Source: JAUVDZ01 sp042568205 (GTDB lineage Bacteria; Patescibacteriota; Gracilibacteria; UBA1369; PNNO01). Taken from it: a DNA stretch of 25,214 bases. A program made the translations under genes and the position numbers. This document shows, piece after piece, positions 21,284 to 25,214 of this stretch. A model generated the notes under the pieces. It was not told where the DNA came from, did not search any database, and saw nothing but the letters and a program-made list of their open reading frames with translations. The stretch lies in NCBI GenBank assembly GCA_042568205.1, contig JBHPJE010000013.1:1-25214 (forward strand). Reading direction: 5' to 3'. The stretch's first letter is position 1; the number at the start of each line of letters is the position of its first letter.

Positions 21284-21709
21284 TTAAGTTAAATTTTCAG
21301 GTTTTTGTGCTTCATGAGGATGTTCCTCACCAGCGTATACTTTAAGTTTTTCCATAATTGGCTTTCTAAGTTTGTTTCCTGGAATCATTCCTCTTACTGC
21401 TCTAGTTAAAGCTTCAGTTGGTTTTTCTTCCATTAATTTTTTAAGTGGTTTTTGCTTAAAAGCTCCAGGATATCCACTATGTCTGTAATACATTTTTTGA
21501 TTCATTTTATCTCCTGTAACTGCAAATTTTTCAGCATTGATTACAACAACAAAATCTCCACAATCTACATGTGGTGCAAATTCAGGTTTATCTTTTCCTC
21601 TTAATTTAACAGCGATTTTTGTAGCAAGTCTTCCTAAAGTTTGATCTTTAGCATCTACAATATACCATTTTTTATCGAGGTCTCCTTTTTTTGGTGAGTA
21701 AGTTTTCAT
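21284..21709 (-). CDS. rplM: ribosomal protein L13
   Basis: The 141-residue large-subunit protein has KWYIVDAKDQTLGRLATKIA, LRGKDKPEFAPHVDCGDFVVVINAEK, YYRHSGYPG, and AVRGMIPGNKLRKPIMEKLKVY, all typical of L13. The ATG at 21707-21709 is preferred over an upstream in-frame TTG at 21715. The leader contains the direct repeat AACATTTAACATTT but no SD. Elsewhere L13 is a translational autoregulator, but nothing here shows that. Confidence 0.96.
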   Translation of the reverse strand: MKTYSPKKGDLDKKWYIVDAKDQTLGRLATKIAVKLRGKDKPEFAPHVDCGDFVVVINAEKFAVTGDKMNQKMYYRHSGYPGAFKQKPLKKLMEEKPTEALTRAVRGMIPGNKLRKPIMEKLKVYAGEEHPHEAQKPENLT

Positions 21710-21744
21710 CGTCAATTGTCAAATGTTAAATGTTAATAGTCAAT

Positions 21745-22098
21745 CTATACTAATTCTAAATAAACCATTGGTGCATTATCTCCAGGTCTGTTACCTGCAG
21801 CAGTAATGCGTGTGTAACCAGAAGTTCTATCTTTATACTTTTCTTTTAATACTTCCATTACTTTTCGTGAACAATCTTCATGATTAACCATCTTTTTAAG
21901 CTCTCTGATAACGTGCATTTTATCTTCTTTTTTACCCATTGTGATTACTTTTTCAACATAAGGTTGAACTGCTTTTGCTTTAGTTCTAGTAGTTTTGATC
22001 TTTTCATGAATTATTACGTTCATTGCAAGATTTCTTAACAATGAAGTTCTATGAGATTTATCTGATCCGATTTTTCTTATACGTTTTTGATGGCGCAT
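21745..22098 (-). CDS. rplQ: ribosomal protein L17
   Basis: The 117-residue large-subunit protein has the N-terminal signature MRHQKRIRKIGSDKSHRTSL, then LLRNLAMNVIIHEKIKTTRTKAKAV and the GYTRITAAGNRPGDNAPMVYLELV end. It follows rpoA by 15 nt, the standard alpha-operon order. The leader before the ATG is AT-rich without SD. Confidence 0.97.
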   Translation of the reverse strand: MRHQKRIRKIGSDKSHRTSLLRNLAMNVIIHEKIKTTRTKAKAVQPYVEKVITMGKKEDKMHVIRELKKMVNHEDCSRKVMEVLKEKYKDRTSGYTRITAAGNRPGDNAPMVYLELV

Positions 22099-22113
22099 TA
22101 TATTGGTAAGTTA

Positions 22114-23097
22114 TTATTCGTCTGCTAAAGTAAGTCCTTTCTTATCAAGAGCTTCAGCAACTTCAGTAAGTGCTTTTTTACCGAATCCTCTTAAGTTTGA
22201 AAGCTTGCTTTCAGTACATTTAGATAATTGTTCAATTGATCCGATTCCTCCGTTAATAAGAGCGTTTAGAGTTCTTGGAGAGAATCCTAAGATTTCAATT
22301 GGAGTATATGATTCCTGAACTGGTTTTGCTTTTTCTTGCTCTTGTTCTTTAGCAGCGATTTTAGCAAAATCACTCATGAAATCCTGTTCAACCATGATTC
22401 CTTCTTCATTGAATAAATTGAAGTATGAAGTAAGAATGTTAGAAGAGAATTTAAGAGCATCTTCAGGAGTAATAGTACCGTCAGTTTGAATTTCAAGAGT
22501 TAGCTTATCAAGATTAACCATAGGTCCAACACGAGTATCTTCAACATCGTATCTTACTTTTACAACTGGAGTATAAATTGCATCAAGTACAATCATATTA
22601 GCATCAGTTTCTTTTGCTTCTTTAATTCTTAAATTTGCTGGTACATAACCAACACCTTTTTCAACTCTTAGTTCCATTTTTAATTTCGCAGTCTTATTGT
22701 CGATTGTTGTGATGTATAGATCCGGATTAAGGATTTTAACACCAGTAGGACATTTGATATCTTTTGCTTTTACAACACCTGGTTTTGAAACATTTAACTC
22801 AAGTATTGAAGGTTCTTTGTCATCTTTCTGAATATGTAGTTTTTTGATATTAAGATTAATATCTAAAACACTATCTTTAACACCTTTAACAGTAGAATAT
22901 TCATGAGTAACACCTGCGATCTTAACTCCTGTAACTGCTGCTCCAGGTAGTGAAGAAAGCAATACACGCCTTAAAGCGTTTCCAACTGTCATCCCATACC
23001 CAGGAGGTAGTGGCCCTAAAGAGAACACCATATGGTTATCACCCTTTTTAGTAGGCTTAAATTTTGGGATTCCAATTTCTTCTTGTATTTGATGCAT
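22114..23097 (-). CDS. rpoA: RNA polymerase alpha subunit
   Basis: The 327-residue subunit starts polymerase assembly and contacts promoters and regulators. The N-terminal domain shows FSLGPLPPGYGMTVGNALRRVLLSSLPGAA, EYSTVKGVKDSVLDI and the dimerisation and beta-binding regions. The C-terminal DNA- and activator-binding domain (about residues 265-327) has ILGFSPRTLNALINGGIGSIEQL and NLRGFGKKALTEVAEAL. The linker is Glu/Lys/Gln-rich. Both domains are complete, so UP-element recognition is possible in this organism. It sits between rpsD and rplQ. Confidence 0.97.
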   Translation of the reverse strand: MHQIQEEIGIPKFKPTKKGDNHMVFSLGPLPPGYGMTVGNALRRVLLSSLPGAAVTGVKIAGVTHEYSTVKGVKDSVLDINLNIKKLHIQKDDKEPSILELNVSKPGVVKAKDIKCPTGVKILNPDLYITTIDNKTAKLKMELRVEKGVGYVPANLRIKEAKETDANMIVLDAIYTPVVKVRYDVEDTRVGPMVNLDKLTLEIQTDGTITPEDALKFSSNILTSYFNLFNEEGIMVEQDFMSDFAKIAAKEQEQEKAKPVQESYTPIEILGFSPRTLNALINGGIGSIEQLSKCTESKLSNLRGFGKKALTEVAEALDKKGLTLADE

Positions 23098-23126
23098 ATA
23101 ATTAAATTAATTAATTAAAAAGAGAA

Positions 23127-23753
23127 TTATTTAGAGTAGTATTCAACGATTAACTGACCATCGATTACTTGTTCAAGATCGCCTTGTTCAGGATCTTTGA
23201 TCATTTCAAGATTTAGACCTGATAAATCTGCTTTGATCCATTTTGGCGCATTAGGCTTACGTTTTTTGAATTCCTCGAATAATGGAGAACCTTGATTTTT
23301 AGGTCTAACTTCAAGTTTGTCTCCAATTTTTACTTCAATAGATGGAATATCAACACGTCTTCCATTTAATTTAAGAAGTCCATGAGTCACCATTTGTCTT
23401 GCTTGTCTTCTTGAATCCGCAAGTCCACCTCGATATACAAAATTATCAAGACGTTTCTCTAATGATGTTAGAAGAGAAACATGAGTTGCTGTATCAGATT
23501 TGTCAGCTTTCTTATAATATCTTCTGAACTGTTTCTCTAATACTCCATAAATTCTTTTAGCTTTTTGCTTTTCTCTTAACTGTTTTCCATATTCTGATGG
23601 TTTTGAAAAACTTCCTTTTTTCCCTTTATGTCCGGGAGGATAGTTTTTCTTTTGCGTAGCTTTCATTGCAGCTCCTTCGTAATTTCCGAATGCTGCGAGG
23701 CTTATACCTTCTCTACGCGCGAGTTTTGCTTTTGGTCCTCTGTATCGAGCCAT
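23127..23753 (-). CDS. rpsD: ribosomal protein S4
   Basis: The 208-residue primary 16S-binding protein starts MARYRGPKAKLARREG. It has a Lys/Arg-rich N-terminal region without the zinc-binding Cys cluster of some S4 proteins. It then shows EKQFRRYYKKADKSD and the S4 RNA-binding domain RLDNFVYRGGLADSRRQARQMVTHG...NGRRVDIPS. It is 29 nt upstream of rpoA. The leader before the ATG is AT-only, with no SD. Confidence 0.97.
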   Translation of the reverse strand: MARYRGPKAKLARREGISLAAFGNYEGAAMKATQKKNYPPGHKGKKGSFSKPSEYGKQLREKQKAKRIYGVLEKQFRRYYKKADKSDTATHVSLLTSLEKRLDNFVYRGGLADSRRQARQMVTHGLLKLNGRRVDIPSIEVKIGDKLEVRPKNQGSPLFEEFKKRKPNAPKWIKADLSGLNLEMIKDPEQGDLEQVIDGQLIVEYYSK

Positions 23754-23776
23754 ATTAATTAAAAATTATTGATTAT

Positions 23777-24172
23777 TTAGTTACGTCTTGCTTTCTTTGG
23801 ACGACATCCATTATGTGGAATAGGTGTGATATCTGTAATTGCATTGATTTGTAATCCAGACGCATTCAATCCTCTAATTGCTTGTTCTCTACCTGGCCCA
23901 ACTCCTTTTACATATACATTTACTTTCTCAATACCGCATGGTTTAGCTTTTTCTACTGCATTTTCTGCTGCAACCTGTGCTGCATAAGGAGTAGATTTTC
24001 TTGCTCCTTTGAATCCATTTGAACCTGCAGAAGCCCATGCAATTACGTCTCCAGTTAGTTCTGATATGGTAATAATAGTATTATTGTAAGTTGCCTGCAC
24101 ATGAACATTGCATTCAGGGCAAACTCTTTTTTTACCTTTTTTCTTAACTACTTTTGCTTTTTTATCTGCCAT
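23777..24172 (-). CDS. rpsK: ribosomal protein S11 with an N-terminal CPEC
   Basis: The 131-residue platform protein has ATYNNTIITISELTGDVIAWASAGSNGFKG, STPYAAQVAAENA, VNVYVKGVGPGREQAIRGLNASGL and the ITDITPIPHNGCRPKKARRN end, all S11 signatures. Just before the core, where most S11 proteins have a GRAHIH-type sequence, this one reads RVCPECNVHVQ (Cys18, Cys21). A CxxC pair there is unusual. It lies in the standard rpsM-rpsK-rpsD order. Confidence 0.97.
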   Translation of the reverse strand: MADKKAKVVKKKGKKRVCPECNVHVQATYNNTIITISELTGDVIAWASAGSNGFKGARKSTPYAAQVAAENAVEKAKPCGIEKVNVYVKGVGPGREQAIRGLNASGLQINAITDITPIPHNGCRPKKARRN

Positions 24173-24185
24173 ATTAATGAGTTGG

Positions 24186-24563
24186 TTATTTAGTTGCTAT
24201 TTTTTTGTTTGCAATTGTAACTCTCTTTCCACCTCTTTTAGTTCTTGCATTAGTTTTAGTTCTTTGTCCTCTAACAGGAAGTTTTTTTCTGTGTCTGTAA
24301 CCTCTATAACTTCCAATATCTTGTAAACGTTTAACATCCATTGATGATTTTCTTCTTAAGTCACCTTCAGTAGTCAATTTTCCAATTGCTTCTCTTAATT
24401 TTGCTACTTCTTCATCTTTTAAATCTTTAATTTTCACATTTTTATCAATTCCAACATCTTTTAGTATCTGCACAGCCATACTTCTTCCTATTCCATAGAT
24501 AGAAGTTAGTCCGATTTCAATTCTTTTTTCTTTAGGGAGATTTACTCCAGCAATTCTTGCCAT
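24186..24563 (-). CDS. rpsM: ribosomal protein S13
   Basis: The 125-residue head protein contacts P-site tRNA and S19. It has MARIAGVNLPKEKRIEIGLTSIYGIG, the helix-turn region LRKDV-type stretch, GDLRRKSSMDVKRLQDIGSYRGYRHRKKLPVRGQRTKTNARTKRG and a basic tail. It follows rpmJ by 14 nt. There is no SD at normal spacing. Confidence 0.97.
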   Translation of the reverse strand: MARIAGVNLPKEKRIEIGLTSIYGIGRSMAVQILKDVGIDKNVKIKDLKDEEVAKLREAIGKLTTEGDLRRKSSMDVKRLQDIGSYRGYRHRKKLPVRGQRTKTNARTKRGGKRVTIANKKIATK

Positions 24564-24577
24564 AGTTAATAGTTAAA

Positions 24578-24691
24578 TTATCCTTGTCGTTGTTTATGTT
24601 TTTTAATCTGACAAATAACTCTGATTACACCTTTTCGGCGAATTACTTTGCATTTATCACAGATTTTTTTTACTGATGATCTTACTTTCAT
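24578..24691 (-). CDS. rpmJ: ribosomal protein L36
   Basis: The 37-residue zinc-ribbon protein MKVRSSVKKICDKCKVIRRK...KKHKQRQG has the Cys11-x2-Cys14, Cys27 and His32 ligands of the zinc-binding C+ form. The ATG at 24689-24691 gives the exact family N-terminus; the longer open frame upstream overlaps infA and is ignored. It lies 7 nt after infA. Confidence 0.96.
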   Translation of the reverse strand: MKVRSSVKKICDKCKVIRRKGVIRVICQIKKHKQRQG

Positions 24692-24698
24692 AATTTTT

Positions 24699-25064
24699 TT
24701 AGTTATTAGGATCTTCGGATTCTTTGTCTTCAACTGCTTTGCTTGAGACTTCCTCTGTCTCTCTTTGTTCATCGTTCGCTTCGTTCGCTTCGCTCTCTTC
24801 AGAGGCCTCGCTTACGCTCGCCCATGCTGCTTCAGGAGATTTATGTCTAAAAGTTATTCGGCCTTTAGTTAAGTCATATGGTGTTAATTCAAGCGTAACT
24901 ACATCTCCAGGTACAACTTTAATGTAATTTACTCTCATTTTGCCTGACAAATGCGCAAGGACAGAGTGGTCCGGGTAATTTTTATCTATCAATTTCACAC
25001 TAAATGTTGTATTTGGAAGGGTTTCTGTAACTTCCCCTAGTACTTCTATCACTTCTTTCGCCAT
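24699..25064 (-). CDS. infA: translation initiation factor IF-1 with acidic C-terminal tail
   Basis: IF-1 occupies the ribosomal A site during initiation. Residues 1-74 are the usual single OB-fold/S1 domain (VIEVLGEVTETLPNTTFSV, VLAHLSGKMRVNYIKVVPGD, LTPYDLTKGRITFRHK). Normal IF-1 ends there (about 72 residues), but this protein continues for 47 residues of low-complexity acidic sequence (SEASEESEANEANDEQ and so on, ending EDPNN). Part of the tail is encoded by a 9-nt tandem repeat. The tail is probably disordered. It is the first gene of the cluster, with its own promoter upstream. Confidence 0.93.
   Translation of the reverse strand: MAKEVIEVLGEVTETLPNTTFSVKLIDKNYPDHSVLAHLSGKMRVNYIKVVPGDVVTLELTPYDLTKGRITFRHKSPEAAWASVSEASEESEANEANDEQRETEEVSSKAVEDKESEDPNN
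24773..24795. repeat. 9-nt tandem repeat inside infA
   Basis: CGTTCGCTT occurs twice in tandem (24773-24781 and 24782-24790), followed by partial CGCTC. On the coding strand it gives the tripeptide repeat Glu-Ala-Asn. The surrounding bases to about 24822 are unusually G+C-rich for this cluster. Confidence 0.7.
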
Positions 25065-25125
25065 ATGATTTTTCTTGTTATTTCAAGCCCTTTGCAAGGC
25101 TAAAGCCTATAAAAACAGCGAAGAG

Positions 25126-25154
25126 ATAGTACCCCGATAATAGGGTTAAATCAA
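25126..25154 (-). promoter_or_regulatory. promoter of the infA-ribosomal protein operon
   Basis: On the minus strand, TTGATT (25149-25154), a 17-nt spacer and TACTAT (25126-25131) give a start near 25119 and a leader of about 55 nt. The leader can form AGGC-TTTA-GCCT or, alternatively, a longer AGCC...GGCT stem, which are mutually exclusive. Beyond it (25155-25214) I see no feature. Confidence 0.55.
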
Positions 25155-25214
25155 GGCATTTTCGCAAAAAAGAGCAGATTTTTGAAAAAAGCGTTGCAGA
25201 TTGCAGGAAATATT

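Noticed and set aside
21710..21744. TTGACA before rplM as an internal promoter
   Set aside because: There is no -10-like hexamer at 16-18 nt, and the gene start would fall inside the expected spacer.
1..25214. CRISPR arrays, tRNA and rRNA genes
   Set aside because: No regularly spaced direct repeats and no cloverleaf or TTCRA arm with matching acceptor were found on either strand.

Overview
The window is chromosomal DNA from an AT-rich bacterium. The standard bacterial order infA-rpmJ-rpsM-rpsK-rpsD-rpoA-rplQ-rplM-rpsI-trmD, the short genes, and the near absence of Shine-Dalgarno (SD) sequences in the housekeeping genes fit a Patescibacteria/CPR-type genome. A Peregrinibacteria-like lineage is my best guess, as an inference only. 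TGA is an ordinary stop here: pyrB, ugd and the kinase gene all end on TGA. The TGA-to-glycine code of Gracilibacteria therefore does not apply.

Layout. 1-2332: the 5' part of a DnaQ-like exonuclease gene (minus), an HNH endonuclease gene, a gene-poor stretch ending in a strong terminator, and an ICMT-like membrane methyltransferase. 2346-5111: carA (minus), divergent from ugd (plus), then a small unknown minus-strand gene that overlaps the 3' end of ugd. 5199-14208: the UMP pathway on the plus strand, pyrB-pyrC, then pyrD-pyrK-pyrE-pyrF, tightly packed with overlaps. carB is not in the window. 14254-20134: a small unknown gene behind a perfect consensus promoter, then minus-strand rsmA, a DUF167 gene, a P2-type cation ATPase and two unknown coupled genes. 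20206-25064: the ribosomal protein/RNA polymerase alpha cluster on the minus strand, starting from an infA promoter near the right edge.

The most interesting part is 7409-10900. This island of about 3.5 kb splits the pyrimidine genes between pyrC and pyrD. It differs from its surroundings in base and codon use (more G+C, more C-ending codons) and in translation signals (strong SD motifs, where neighbours have almost none). It appears to hold three transcription units: an operon of four tiny membrane proteins, a transmembrane Ser/Thr kinase, and a second operon of four tiny membrane proteins plus an 18-codon reading frame. Two units begin with a nearly identical 30-nt leader element (27 of 30 bases) that can fold into a hairpin presenting TTTGAAAAT in its loop. 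The kinase leader has a diverged relative. The CCTTTGAAAA core resembles the BoxA antitermination sequence of rRNA leaders. I know no described system with this layout, and I see no integrase or transposase.

How the genes work together: pyrB, C, D/K, E and F together convert carbamoyl phosphate to UMP; carA would supply carbamoyl phosphate if a carB exists elsewhere. ugd makes UDP-sugar acids for envelope polysaccharide. The right half is translation and transcription machinery with rRNA and tRNA modification enzymes (rsmA, trmD). The island looks like an independent, probably acquired, membrane signalling module.
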